Counted from the first letter of the stretch, positions 11,211 through 21,992 are shown. The stretch is 64,000 bases of DNA from Ascoidea rubescens DSM 1968 (GCF_001661345.1 NW_017962922.1:478040-542039), one strand, 5' to 3'. The notes: generated by a model from the letters alone, not told the origin. Numbers and translations: made by a program.

Positions 11211-13175
11211 CTATTCATGAACAGAACGATTGTCGGCATGATTATCAATTGAACTTGGTTCGTCATTAATAGCTGAGTAGCTTGTATCTTTTTTAAAGAC
11301 TTTACCTAATAGGCCTTTCACAGATTCACTTCCTCTTCTTATTGATCCTTTAATACTGTGAGTATCGTTAGACTTAAATGCAAGAACATCTTCGAAATTT
11401 GGTGGTTCAATATCTTCTGCCTGAATAAATACGGATTGGTTAGCGTTGCCGGTCACATTTGGATTGTTTCCAGGAACAATTGAAGGTATGTGAGAAGTTG
11501 AATTATAAATTGATACATTTGATGGATTTATTAAAGCTTGCTGTCTCGCTAAAGCTGCTTGAGAAGGAATAGAGACTTTTCCTTGGCCAGCATTTGAAAA
11601 CTGATCACTACTTATGACCCTATTCATATTGGAAGTTCCATTTTCATCAACTTGTTCATTCAAGGAATTATATTGGTAATCCAGATTACTAATAAAGGAG
11701 CTTTGTTCAAAATCATCAAAACTATCATTAATCCTTGAATATTGAGAAGCAGCGTAGATGGTAGAGCCACCATCATTAAATAAGGTATTCATGTCTTCTA
11801 ATTTAACACCAGCGGTTTCAGGTAACATGTAATAAAACACAACAAAACTTATAAAGCACGATAAAGCGTGAATCAAATATAGTCTCCATTCAATCCATTC
11901 TTGTAAAATTGGAGTCATTTCACCGACCAACCAATTACAAGCCCAATTTGTTGCAGTTGATAATGAGCAACCAAGACTTCTAACAGAAACAGGTAAGATT
12001 TCTGGAGGTAAAGCCCAAGCCAAGGGACCAAATGAGTAACCAAAGCCGGCATTGAATATAACAACAAAAACCACTACTATGACTGGAGTTAGAGGAATAG
12101 CTAGATACATGAATAAAGAAATAAAGCATAAGGAAATCCCCATTACTAATGCACCAGATAATAAAATTGGTCTTCTTCCCCATTTGTCAACAATATACCA
12201 TGGAATAATTGTACTTAAGATGTACACCAAAGAATTGAAACCTGTCATTAATATAGCATCTCTGCCGACCCAACCAGCCTGTTCAAATACCATTGGAGCA
12301 TAATAAGAGATAACATTGATACCATTCAACTGAGCAAAAGCTAAAGCAAGAACAGAGATAATAACTCTTTTTTTATATTTGGACCACATATAGGAATATG
12401 TCTTTTCGCCATCTAATCTGTGCATTAAGACATCTTCTTTTATGGCTCTGTATTCTGCTTTTGCCTTTTCGTCTGTGACATCACCATCAGTGTGCAAATC
12501 AGCTATAACTATTAAGCCTTCCGTGTCATGGTCATTATCTAGTAACCATCTTGGAGTTTCAATGATTATAAAAGATCCTAGGAATAGTAAAAAACCCATG
12601 ATACATTGAATTAGTAAAGGAATTCTCCATGATTTATTATTGTCAATAAATGAGCAAAAATAGTCAACCCAAACAGAAGAACTATAGCCCACAATATTAC
12701 CAGTAAATTGAATACAACTTAATTTACCTCTATTATGAGGAGGAGATACTTCAGATTGATAAACGGGTACAATTGTTGATAATAAACCAACGCCAATACC
12801 ACTGATGATTCTTCCAAAGATTAGATCTAGCATTTTTGTTGCACCTGTTTGAATTACACCACCTATTACAAAAATTATGGCTCCATATCTTATTGTCTTT
12901 CGACGACCTATTATATCACCTATTTTTCCAACCAGAAGAGAAGATGCTAAAGCACCAATTTCCAATATTGCAACCATGGTTCCAATAACGGCTCTAGAGG
13001 GGTTGTTGAAATACGATTTAAAATGGGGTCCAGTTATTATACCAGACATTACACCTTGATCATATCCAAATAAAAACACACCGAGTGAAACAAACACTGA
13101 AGTGAAATATAGCAATTTTTTTCCAATTAACACGCTTGGATTCTGAATTTCTTCAGGGATAGACTGTAGAGACAT
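11211..13175 (-). CDS. MFS sugar porter family transporter
   Basis: The product is 654 aa from the ATG at 13175-13173. Residues 1-480 are the 12-helix sugar porter core: FGYDQGVMSG in helix 1, the helix 2-3 loop GRRKT, IPVYQSEVSPPHNRG after helix 4, SPRWLL replaced by TPRWLL, a second GRRPIL between helices 8 and 9, PPEILPVSVR and PETAG at the end of helix 12. These are established signatures of fungal hexose/polyol:H+ symporters. About 170 residues of Ser/Asn-rich cytoplasmic tail follow, longer than in typical Hxt proteins and closer to Stl1-like or sensor-like members. Substrate cannot be told from sequence. The plasma membrane is the likely location. The gene is flanked by long intergenic regions, so its promoter may be extensive (13176 onward). 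Confidence 0.88.
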   Translation of the reverse strand: MSLQSIPEEIQNPSVLIGKKLLYFTSVFVSLGVFLFGYDQGVMSGIITGPHFKSYFNNPSRAVIGTMVAILEIGALASSLLVGKIGDIIGRRKTIRYGAIIFVIGGVIQTGATKMLDLIFGRIISGIGVGLLSTIVPVYQSEVSPPHNRGKLSCIQFTGNIVGYSSSVWVDYFCSFIDNNKSWRIPLLIQCIMGFLLFLGSFIIIETPRWLLDNDHDTEGLIVIADLHTDGDVTDEKAKAEYRAIKEDVLMHRLDGEKTYSYMWSKYKKRVIISVLALAFAQLNGINVISYYAPMVFEQAGWVGRDAILMTGFNSLVYILSTIIPWYIVDKWGRRPILLSGALVMGISLCFISLFMYLAIPLTPVIVVVFVVIFNAGFGYSFGPLAWALPPEILPVSVRSLGCSLSTATNWACNWLVGEMTPILQEWIEWRLYLIHALSCFISFVVFYYMLPETAGVKLEDMNTLFNDGGSTIYAASQYSRINDSFDDFEQSSFISNLDYQYNSLNEQVDENGTSNMNRVISSDQFSNAGQGKVSIPSQAALARQQALINPSNVSIYNSTSHIPSIVPGNNPNVTGNANQSVFIQAEDIEPPNFEDVLAFKSNDTHSIKGSIRRGSESVKGLLGKVFKKDTSYSAINDEPSSIDNHADNRSVHE

Positions 13176-14012
13176 TTGCTTATGATTTCAGTATATTAAT
13201 TACTAGTTCCTGTGTTGTTAACAATATGACACAATATGATACGGTATAGTATGAATTGAACTGGTTATATTTGATTATATTTAATTGATGTGATAAATTT
13301 TACCATAAGACAGTGTGAAGTTTGCCAGTTCGAAAAAAAAAATAACCAAAAAATAGTACAACAGTAGGAGGTGCAGAATGAGCACCGGAAGCAGCAGAAT
13401 ATATATAAGCTGAACTGGAAACAAAAGCAGCAGGGCAAATGTTGCAGAAAGAGAAAGATGGTGTTCGAGGTGAATAGAAGGAGAAGAGGATGGGCGACTG
13501 ATTTGTTATCACCACAAGCTTTCAGTGGACAGGAGTTCCGGGCTGGAACGGCCGTAACAAAAGAACGGAATGCACCGGGATCCGTGTCCCACTTTTGAAA
13601 GCGCGAACATGTTCAAACTACGTCATCTAGAGCTTGGCATACGTGGGCGTTGCAATTTGAACGGGGGAGGCAGTCAGTCGTGTGGTTTTAGCACTCAATG
13701 CGCTTGACAGGAATGGCCGAAGAAGCTCAATGCTTCGAGTAGTGTTGGCTGGTCTTGATTATCTCAATAAGTGTAAGTTGAGGGTCCTAGATGATTGCAG
13801 TGCGTGATCAGACGAAGAGACAGGCTGGAGTTGGTAATGAAGACGAGAGAGACATGGGCTGAAGAAGATAACTGTTGGCTGGAAGATAGTCTCTGAGCCG
13901 TTCGACGTGCCGATACTTTAAACTAAGATAGCATTTAAGCTACAACAGAACCACATTTTATGGAAGGGTTGGAAGAAGTCGATACCGAGGATTTGTGCGT
14001 ACATTGCGTCAT
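13176..14012. other. Intergenic region with a GC-richer block
   Basis: This is the promoter side of the sugar porter. Bases about 13440-13740 are markedly GC-richer than the surroundings and contain CGG/CCG triplets (for example 'cgggctggaacggccg' near 13540) of the kind bound by Zn2Cys6 regulators, but no defined site can be claimed. Short open frames here (13371-13598 and antisense) look spurious. The right end leads into the RAD17-like fragment. Confidence 0.45.
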
Positions 14013-14639
14013 ATGGAGAAAAAACTCCGAAGAACAATAACGAAAGCAGCATCAACATCAGAGGGCTTCTTCAAGATATTCAAGGCTATCAGACAAAGCC
14101 CAAGAATTCGGTTCCAGAAAGACATAACAAGCATCTATTTGCTGAGAAGCTCCAACATTGATAATCATAACCCTGCTAATAGTAATAAATTTGGGAATAA
14201 TATCGAACAAAAATACTATCTGGGAACTGTAATTGAGTTTGTTCTTATTGAGTCGATCAATGACGAAGATGAGGAACCGTATAGTCAAGCCAAAGACAAG
14301 CAGAGAGCATTGAAAGAGATAATAATGAACGCAGATGAGATAGCAACAATCAATCCACAGAATAGAAAGAGAAGACGAAGAAGCAGCAGAAAATACACAG
14401 CATCAGACAACTTAGGTGGATCAAAGGCTTCACGCAGATCGAATATCACGAAAGCAGATACTGGCCAGAGCAGCGACATCATTAAAACCAAGAGAGATAT
14501 AGCTGAGATATTGCATAACATCTCGGTTGCCAGATCTAGTGGAGTAAGTCAGCATAATAAGTCTGGTGGTGATAAAAAGAAAAATTACTTGAATCAACAA
14601 AAAACAATTGTAAAATTAAGCAGGAAAACTGTGACATAA
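14013..14639 (+). pseudogene. Partial RAD17 copy (C-terminal fragment)
   Basis: An open frame of 208 codons from ATG 14013 (open upstream to a GTG at 13995). Bases 14162-14574 are identical, base for base over 413 bp, to the reverse complement of 45377-45789 inside RAD17 (residues about 468-604 there). The part before it (about 14068-14161, FFKIFKAIR..RIRFQKD) is clearly related to RAD17 but diverged, and lacks about 45 residues present in RAD17 (the PKALSEPNEK..INNN stretch). After 14574 the two sequences are unrelated. The fragment has no N-terminal clamp domain and could not form a 9-1-1 ring subunit. It is best seen as a degenerate duplicate of a host gene with one recently copied or converted block. 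Whether it is transcribed is unknown; the basic C-terminal tail (KKKNYLNQQ..) is unlike RAD17. Confidence 0.85.
14162..14574 (+). repeat. 413 bp perfect repeat, copy A (inverted partner at 45377-45789)
   Basis: I compared line by line with the reverse complement of 45377-45789 and saw no mismatch and no gap. The match breaks on both sides at once. Confidence 0.95.
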
Positions 14640-17600
14640 TTAATTCATCTTAGAAGATTAGAAATTGTTAATTACAAAATACAAACTTTAAACGCTTTTG
14701 TAAATGGTCGTGCTAGTGACTCTTTTTTTTTGATTATAGTAACTATATTTATCTTAGCTTTATTCAGGTTATTTAGTAGCTCAAATAAATACCATGTTAT
14801 AGATTAATAAACGAATACCATACTTTATGCTCTATTTATATTGTTTGACAGATTATCTTCGAAATGGTTGTAATACTAACACTGAACAACAAAACACTGA
14901 CATATTTTTCAATATTGAACGGGAACCTTTTGTTTTGTTTTATTTCATTTTATTGAATATTATTCTTGTATGTGTAACACTTTCAGTTTCGACGGCACAT
15001 TACACATAAGTTTTTATATCATTTAAATTAACAATGATATTAATAGTAATTCTGTTTTTTTTATTGTTGTAAAACATTTTAAAACCACACAGATAATAAT
15101 CAATTATACAAAATAAACAATTTTTCATTATCAATAATTGTTTAACTTTAAAATTTTCTTTTCCCTTTTGCTTTTGATTAATTTGACTAAATATCAAAGA
15201 GAAGCAATTAAAAAAGGCAATTCTGCAACTCTAGATAAATGAGATATAATTTTATTAGATGTATTTGTTTTAAATAATAAAATTTTCAAAAACAAGAAAA
15301 CAGTTCTGTATCTTTTCAGATATTTTTGACTTTCTTCAACAAATTTCTTTTAAGCTTTTTGAATTTTGAACAATAGTAACAGGTAATAAAATATCTTTAA
15401 AGTTGATAATTAATAAAGACCTAGAGTTTTCTTGTATTTATTTGAAAAATAAAATAAAATAAAATAAAATATTAATACTAATACCAACGCCAATTAAAGA
15501 AATACATACCAATTTTATATGCTTTAATAATATCTTCTATCAACTAGATGAAAGAATCAATAAAATCGAGATATCATTCAATTTGATGAGGCAACAAACT
15601 AAAACCGCCATTTTCTACATATTTGAATGTGGTGTGAGTTTTGCAATCACACAAATGGTAAAAACAATAATTATTGATAATCTAGGCAAAAAAATAACTA
15701 GACTCTCAGGTGTGTCGCCAAAATCAGCAGAATCACCAACAACAAGAAAATGTGCTGGATGTGTTGGATGTGAGGAAAAAATAAGAAAAGAGATGCGAAA
15801 ATCAAATACGCGCACGGACGCGTTATCCAAGCGTGTCTCTGTATGCTATTGCACTTTTAGAGTTTTGTGGCAAACAGATATTTGCAGGTCTACTTAAAAC
15901 GGATGCTTACCACACTTCGTTGCTATCTTCTTTTTTGTAACCGAACCCAAATTAATAATTTCTTCATTATAGTATCATTTTCCAAACCTATATTATGACA
16001 CCCGAGTAATAATTAAATTAAGTAAAAATGCAAGACTTAAAAGTTTTACAGATTGGTGTTGACATCGCTATGTGACATAGAAACAACATAATACATATCT
16101 TATCATAGTTAGCATTTACTTCTGCAATATCTGGAATTCAAAAATGTAACATCAAATTAATTAAACAAATTCAATTATTAATTTGCAAAGAAAGCACTTT
16201 GTTGTTTTGTTATCCATAACACTTGTACTAGCTAATAGAATCCAATTCTTCGCATCATTATTTTAATATAACTACCAATTAAAAAAATATATTGTTATTC
16301 TTAATTAAAACAATTTTAAAGCCCAAAAACACTTACTGCTTTAGTCATTTTTATTTGAGCTAAATTATTTGTAATTGCTACCACAGGGAGCATAATATAT
16401 AGTTAGAAAAAAAGGAATATTAAGCGTTTTCAATTTTCATCATTATGATTATCATTATTTGCTTTTTTGAGCTAGATTATGTTTTTTATGTTTAACAGGT
16501 TGTTTTATTTCAATTTAATTGATTTTAATTACTAGATATCTAAACGTCTCAGTGATTGCCTGTGTAGCAAAAAGCTGAAAGAGATAACTATTATAAGTAA
16601 ACTTTATTCTAAAATTGGAATGTGCTAAACAAACCACATGTGGAAAATAAATTGCATGAAAACAGGATTCACAACTCTCCAAATAGGGCTGCGGCAGGGC
16701 TTTAACAATACCTGTATTTTCTGGATGAGACTTTTTGTTTGGTGAAGGTCTTTATCGTAGTCAATAAATTTTATATCACTATTTTAACATGAAATACTAT
16801 TACAACCATAATATTGTACAAAATCACAATAATCAAGTCTATTTGTACAATTTCTTATGTAATGCTCTAACAATTGAATTGGTAGAGAGTGCACTATTAA
16901 CATAACTAGGTTAGCTGGAAATTGACTGAATAAAATAAAAATAAACATCCTTATTTTGGTTTTATGTTGAAAATATGATTTATATTAGTTTGACAACTAA
17001 TATTAATTATTAATAAGATTTCTCCTGGTTTTTATATGTAAATTTATCTTGATAATTACTTGATTTTAAATTGTGTTTCCTCTTACAACTTTTTGTGTGG
17101 TAATGATGTTTTAATTGTTGAAATAATCTACAAAAACAAAACAAAATTTTAAACACAAAACACATAAAAGCTGATTAATAAGCTACTTTTAGTAATTATC
17201 AAAATCAATTGTGGTAATCAACAGACTGCTAGCATAGTTCAATACAGATGTATTAATGTCGACAAAAGAGTACCAGATCTAAATATTAGCATAATATTTC
17301 AACTTGTTAGAATAATTATATAAAGAATTCAAACAAAAAAAACTATTTTAATTTAGATATTTTTAAGGTCTTGCAAGTATTTGGGTATAAAGGTGAATAA
17401 ATCTGTTACACTAACTAAACTAATCAGTATATACATACATGGTGATAATGATGTTTTACTTTCTATAAAAAGCCTAAAATCTAAATTTGTGAATTATTTC
17501 TTGTTGATCAATGTTAGTTTTTGTTCAGATATTTTGAAACATTGGGAATCTAATAATATTAGAAAAAATAATAATAAGATCTTCCAATTTGCAGTTAAAA

Positions 17601-18311
17601 TAATGAAAACTTGAAAAGCACAGCCATAAAAATATTGATAATAAATTATTATATGAAAACGATTCCAAACAAAAATCAAAAAATGATGATTATGATATGA
17701 TTTTAATAAGCATTAAGCAATTTTGTGATTTATTTGGTTAATAATAACTTTAACAATGTCGATGTTTTGAAACAGAAAATTTTCTAGAACTAGAAATATC
17801 TTTGGCATCTGATTTGAATAAATAAATAAAAAAGAAGTTTGAAATTTGCTTTTAATATGCTTTTTTCAGTAATAATGGTAAAATTGATTCCTATCTGCTT
17901 TAAAAGTCTGATTAATATACTTTTGCCTTTAGTTGAGAACTTGATAACTTGAGATGCTATCTGTTTTGATTTGACTCTGGTTGAATGGTGATTGATTGGT
18001 GCATGCTTTTACTTGAAAACGGATTTATATTAGCATTATTAGCTCTCAAGCCTTCAGTGATAATATAGCTGTACACTGATTTTATGATTTGGGGTTTTGG
18101 GTTCCTAGTTTGGCATCTTGAAGATTAATGTTTACTTATTTCCTTGTTATACTAGATTGTTTATCTAATGAAATTTTGAAAACTATTCAGTGCAGATTGT
18201 GGGAGGTTGATAAAAATATAAAAAGCTGTAATTCGCTTACAATTATAAATCATAAATGTGTATTCTATAAGCCGGAAAATTAAAAATACTATATATTGTT
18301 ATTAATAAGCA

Positions 18312-18347
18312 GGTTCAGAATCAGAATCAGAATCAGAATCAGAATCA
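18312..18347 (+). repeat. Hexamer repeat 'cagaat', about six copies
   Basis: Tandem 'cagaat' units in the region upstream of the ammonium permease, followed directly by two GATAA cores (18351-18361). Confidence 0.85.
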
Positions 18348-18350
18348 AAT

Positions 18351-18971
18351 GATAACGATAATGTACAATACAAGTCAACCTGTTGAGAGATATAATTTAC
18401 TTTTGGATTTAGTGTAAATTAATTAAATCAACAAAAGCATAATTGATTTAATTTGAGCAAAAAATTTTATAAGAACATTTCCCTCAAAGCAAACTGTTTT
18501 AGGAAGACATTTCCGATTACATCAAGGTAAGCTAAACCTGATAATTTGTCAAAATACTTTTCCCAGGCTTATGGTTCTTCAGTTGTAGTTGTGCTTGAAT
18601 TAATTGTCATTTTAATGTTGAAATTAAAGAACAATTTAAATCCTTTTATTTTCTGAAAACTGGTTGCCATTTTTAAGCTAAATATTCTGGAAAGAGAAAA
18701 ATAGATTTCACGATCTGGTTTTATTGAAAAAAACAAGCAATTTCTTAAACAGATAAGCTTTTTTCTCTTGGTTCCGCGCTAGATATGCGCCCCTCCTCTG
18801 CGGAACAACATTTTTAACTGAATTTTAACTGAATTTCAACTGGAAGACATAAATGGCGATCTTTAGGAGACAATTTGCACCAATAACAAGTACTGAGGGT
18901 TGTTCTGTGACAAAATAGAGTTAACAGAGATAGGCTACCAGCATAAAGTTGTTGATCTAATCTAGAGATAA
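18351..18971 (+). promoter_or_regulatory. Cluster of GATAA motifs upstream of the ammonium permease
   Basis: GATAA cores are seen at 18351, 18357, 18540, 18752 (GATAAG) and 18967. Yeast ammonium permeases are classic nitrogen-catabolite-repressed genes activated by Gln3/Gat1 through paired GATAAG sites. The motif is short and the DNA AT-rich, so some hits are chance. Confidence 0.35.
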
Positions 18972-19393
18972 CAGTTTGGGTTGGTGCTGTATTTCTTGTT
19001 TGATTGTTCAACTTTTCTAGATTTATGTACTTTAACCTTAGCATATTCCAAAAGTTCCAAAAAGCTTGAAATTAGCACCTATTTTATTAGCCAAATCTCA
19101 GTTGTGCAAATCTATCAGGATTGTATTTGTCAATTAATAGGAACAGCTATATTAACAATTGCGTTAAAGGCACCGTTGCTTTATCAATTTAAAAGAACAA
19201 AAAAGACCCTGTGCTTTCTTTTAATTGCAGTTGGGTTTTTGAAAGAAAGTTTCAGTAATGGAATAATGAGTAGAAAAACAATATATATATAAAAATGAAC
19301 TGATTCTCTCATGTTGTGTTTGGAGTCGATTTTCTTGTGTTTTGCAGTATTTTTTGAAAGTAAAACTTTGACTAGTCAAAATAACTTTTTATA

Positions 19394-20845
19394 ATGGTTG
19401 GAAGCAATGCATTCTCATCGGCAATGCTTCTTCGTAAGAAGGACTTGTCAGATTTAGCAGAACAAACTTCAACTTTTGTTGGAGCTGATATTGCTTATAT
19501 TTTACTATGTTCTGTTATGATTTTTATTATCACACCAGGTATTGGATTATTTTATGCTGGAATGCTAAAAAAGAAGAATAGGTTACAATTGATATTGCAA
19601 AGTTATTTGGTAACGTCGGTTGTCACAATTCAGTGGTATTTGATGGGTTATTCATTAGCTTGTTCAACTACATCAACTTCCGAACTCATTGGAAACTTAA
19701 GAATGGGGGGTTTAATGAATGTTAATGAAGGACCATTAATAGAAGGTGGGAGCATTCCTTCAATTGTTTATTTTTTATTTTCATGTTTTTTCGCTGTTGC
19801 AACGGTTCAGATTTTTGTTGGTGCCATTGCAGAGAGAGGTCGATTATTACCATCGTTAGTCTTATCATTTTGCTGGGTAACTATTGTATACTGTCCCTTT
19901 GCTTTCTGGGTCTGGGGCACAAATGGTTGGCTTTATAAAATTGGTGCATTGGATTTTGCTGGTGGTGGTCCTGTGCATATAGCCTCTGGGGTTGCCTCTT
20001 TATCCTATTCATTGTTTTTGGGAAAAAGAAAAGAATGGAAAGATCTGGGAAACCTTCCAAAGACCAGAGACTCATCTCCAGTTATTACAATGATTGGTGT
20101 TTCGTTAATTTGGATGACATGGTTGTGTTTTAATTCAGGAACTTTACTCACTGTGAATGTTAGAACTGGTTATATTATGGCGAATACCCAAATAGCTGCT
20201 TCGTTTGCATGCTTCACATTCACTATTATTGATTACATTTTAACCGGAAAATGGTCCATTTTTGCGGCATGCGATGGTGCAATAGCAGGATTAGTTGCAA
20301 TTACTCCTACTTGTGGGTTTGTTACAACTTGGGGCGCTGCTATTTCAGCTATAGTTACTGCCACTGTTTGTCGTCTTACTTATAATGTTAACAAATGGTT
20401 TGGTATCGATGATGTGACCTACTCATTCAACTTACATGGAATCGGTGGTATGGTGGGTGCAATAATGTGTGGATTATTAGCTTCTCCAAATATTGCAGGT
20501 CTTGATGGTGTGACAGTGATTGAGGGTGGTTGGATTTGGCATAACTGGAAGCAAATGGGTTACCAATTTGCTTCTATTGCAGCCATAACTGGATGGTCTT
20601 TTGTTTTCACATATGCTCTCTGTTTCGCTATTGACAAGATTCCAGGGTTGAAAATGAGAGTGTCTGAAAAGGGCGAAGAAGAAGGTATGGACTTGTTTGA
20701 GCTTGCTGAAACATTTGACGATTTAGTTGGGGTTGCATCTGGAATTAGATACGAGTATTATAATGGCGGAGAACCATCTTCTTCAAAGGAGTCTTCGAGT
20801 TATCTTAAAAATGTTAATTCTAAAGTTAACGTCAGTGAGGTTTAG
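19394..20845 (+). CDS. Ammonium permease (Amt/Mep family)
   Basis: The product is 483 aa from ATG 19394 and fits the usual Mep length. The Amt signature is present: DFAGGGPVHIASG in mid-protein with the first pore histidine, and FNLHGIGGMVG near residue 345 with the second. Eleven hydrophobic helices can be followed, from YILLCSVMIFIITPGIGLFYAGM to the last near SFVFTYALCFAI, then a cytosolic tail beginning KMRVSEKGEEEGMD. In S. cerevisiae only Mep2 keeps both pore histidines, while Mep1/Mep3 have Glu at the first, so this protein is Mep2-like at that site; Mep2 is the transceptor for filamentation. The Ser-rich C-terminus (EPSSSKESSS) offers phosphorylation sites. GATAA motifs upstream suggest nitrogen catabolite control. 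Paralogue assignment is not certain. Confidence 0.92.
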   Translation: MVGSNAFSSAMLLRKKDLSDLAEQTSTFVGADIAYILLCSVMIFIITPGIGLFYAGMLKKKNRLQLILQSYLVTSVVTIQWYLMGYSLACSTTSTSELIGNLRMGGLMNVNEGPLIEGGSIPSIVYFLFSCFFAVATVQIFVGAIAERGRLLPSLVLSFCWVTIVYCPFAFWVWGTNGWLYKIGALDFAGGGPVHIASGVASLSYSLFLGKRKEWKDLGNLPKTRDSSPVITMIGVSLIWMTWLCFNSGTLLTVNVRTGYIMANTQIAASFACFTFTIIDYILTGKWSIFAACDGAIAGLVAITPTCGFVTTWGAAISAIVTATVCRLTYNVNKWFGIDDVTYSFNLHGIGGMVGAIMCGLLASPNIAGLDGVTVIEGGWIWHNWKQMGYQFASIAAITGWSFVFTYALCFAIDKIPGLKMRVSEKGEEEGMDLFELAETFDDLVGVASGIRYEYYNGGEPSSSKESSSYLKNVNSKVNVSEV

Positions 20846-20944
20846 AAAGAAAAACCTGTCAATTATTTTCTTTTTATTATTTATAACAAATGATTTATCT
20901 AAAAATTAAAACATTATACCTGTAATTATAACTACAATGATATA

Positions 20945-20990
20945 TGAGTTTGAATTTGAGTTTGAATTTGAGTTTGAGTTTGAATTTGAC
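20945..20990 (+). repeat. 'gagttt/gaattt' hexamer repeat
   Basis: Seven to eight alternating hexamers lie in the short convergent space between the ammonium permease and DCN1. Confidence 0.85.
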
Positions 20991-21032
20991 AATTGACATC
21001 ACATGATTATATAAGCTTATCTAATAAAAAGA

Positions 21033-21992
21033 TTAGAAATACATATCATCTTCAAAATCATTAATTGTATCTTTTCTGCAGTAGCTTACGAATTCATCGA
21101 TTATATTTGGCCACGCTGCCATTGGGTCCCAGTTATCATAAGTATTATCATCTTTATACTGAATTAAAAAATCCAAAAACATGTTCCAAACATCCTTTGA
21201 AATTCCACCCTTTTTCGCCAGTTTGACGAATTCGCACCAAATTGGAATTTTCTCTGGAAATCTGTCTTCCAATAACAATTCCCAATAATCAATGGCTATA
21301 TCTGAGTCGATTGTTGTTTGATTCTTTTCTATGATGAAACCAAAGGAATACCTGTATAGTTGTTTTAACTTGATATATCCTGTCTCTGATTTCAACTCAT
21401 CTTCAAAACGATCGAGCAATCCTCTCATATCAGGAAGGGTGTATGCGTTCTGTGAAGTCCAATATGACACAAAGGATTCATGTCTGAATATGCCCATTGA
21501 AGGAGAATCAAGAATAAAGGCTAAGATCAAGGCCCTTCTGTCTTCGGGTTCAAGGCCCAAGCCCTGGATATAATTTATAGTCCCATCCAAACCAATTTGT
21601 TCTCGATTATCAGGATCTAGATGTAGTAAAGCACCTGTTAGTCAATTATTGAAAACTACTGTTTTTGAAAACCCAATAGAAAGAAGTGACACAGTTACTT
21701 ACCAGCATAGTTTTGGTATATTTTCTCTATATTTGAAAGTGGCAAACCAACTTTTCTCTTAAGGTTCAGAAAAGATCTGTAGCGTGTCGAGTCGTTCAGT
21801 GACGAATAGTAACTCTCTATGGCATTTTCAATCAGCCAGTGGTTGTTCTTCAAATAAAACGAGGCCTCGTTGGTAGAGGTGGCAGTGACAAGGCAAAATT
21901 GAGAAACTAGCTCTCGTTGGTTTTCCTAGCGAGTGTTAGTCCAAGCACTTCCAAAGGGGGTTGCAGTCAGAAGAAACACATACATTTAGCAT
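21033..21992 (-). CDS. DCN1: DCN1, cullin NEDD8 ligase accessory factor (two introns)
   Basis: Three exons: 21984-21992, 21703-21925 and 21033-21634, giving 277 codons. Intron 1 (21926-21983, 58 nt) has GTATGT and GACTAAC before CTAG; intron 2 (21635-21702, 68 nt) has GTAAGT and TGACTAAC immediately followed by AG. Splicing joins MLN to ENQREL and ..QNYA to GALLHLD in frame. Residues 8-45 form a UBA domain (FCLVTATSTNEASFYLKNNHW..IENAIESYY) as in yeast Dcn1. The rest is the potentiating-neddylation domain (GLEPEDRRALILAFILDS, FVSYWTS, WDPMAAWPNIIDEFVSY), which binds cullin and the acetylated N-terminus of Ubc12 to promote Rub1/NEDD8 transfer. The neighbour on the same strand is the cullin-family gene APC2, 106 bp upstream. 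Confidence 0.93.

Larger units (their letters stand above)
14640..19393. other. 4.7 kb gene-free AT-rich region
   Basis: No gene recognised. Open frames at 14827-15009, 15583-15897, 17381-17614 and 18981-19292 are short, without domain or typical start context. A GC-richer patch at 15700-15880 contains ACGCGT at 15818-15823 (an MCB-type core) with no adjacent gene. There is an 'aaaat' run at about 15448-15470 and a 'cagaat' hexamer repeat at 18312-18347. No tRNA B-box, no paired long repeats and no element ends were found. The last kilobase is the likely promoter of the ammonium permease. Confidence 0.5.

Noticed and set aside
13371-13598. 75-codon frame upstream of the sugar porter
   Set aside because: No domain, antisense frame of similar length, promoter-like position.
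15583-15897. 104-codon frame with a CxxCxxC-like stretch
   Set aside because: Only one isolated CAGCVGC motif, no match to a known zinc domain and an equal antisense frame.
7692-19393. Transposable element or retroelement remnants in the gene-poor region
   Set aside because: No integrase, transposase or reverse transcriptase frames, no paired terminal repeats and no target-site duplications were seen; the only large repeat is the RAD17 block.
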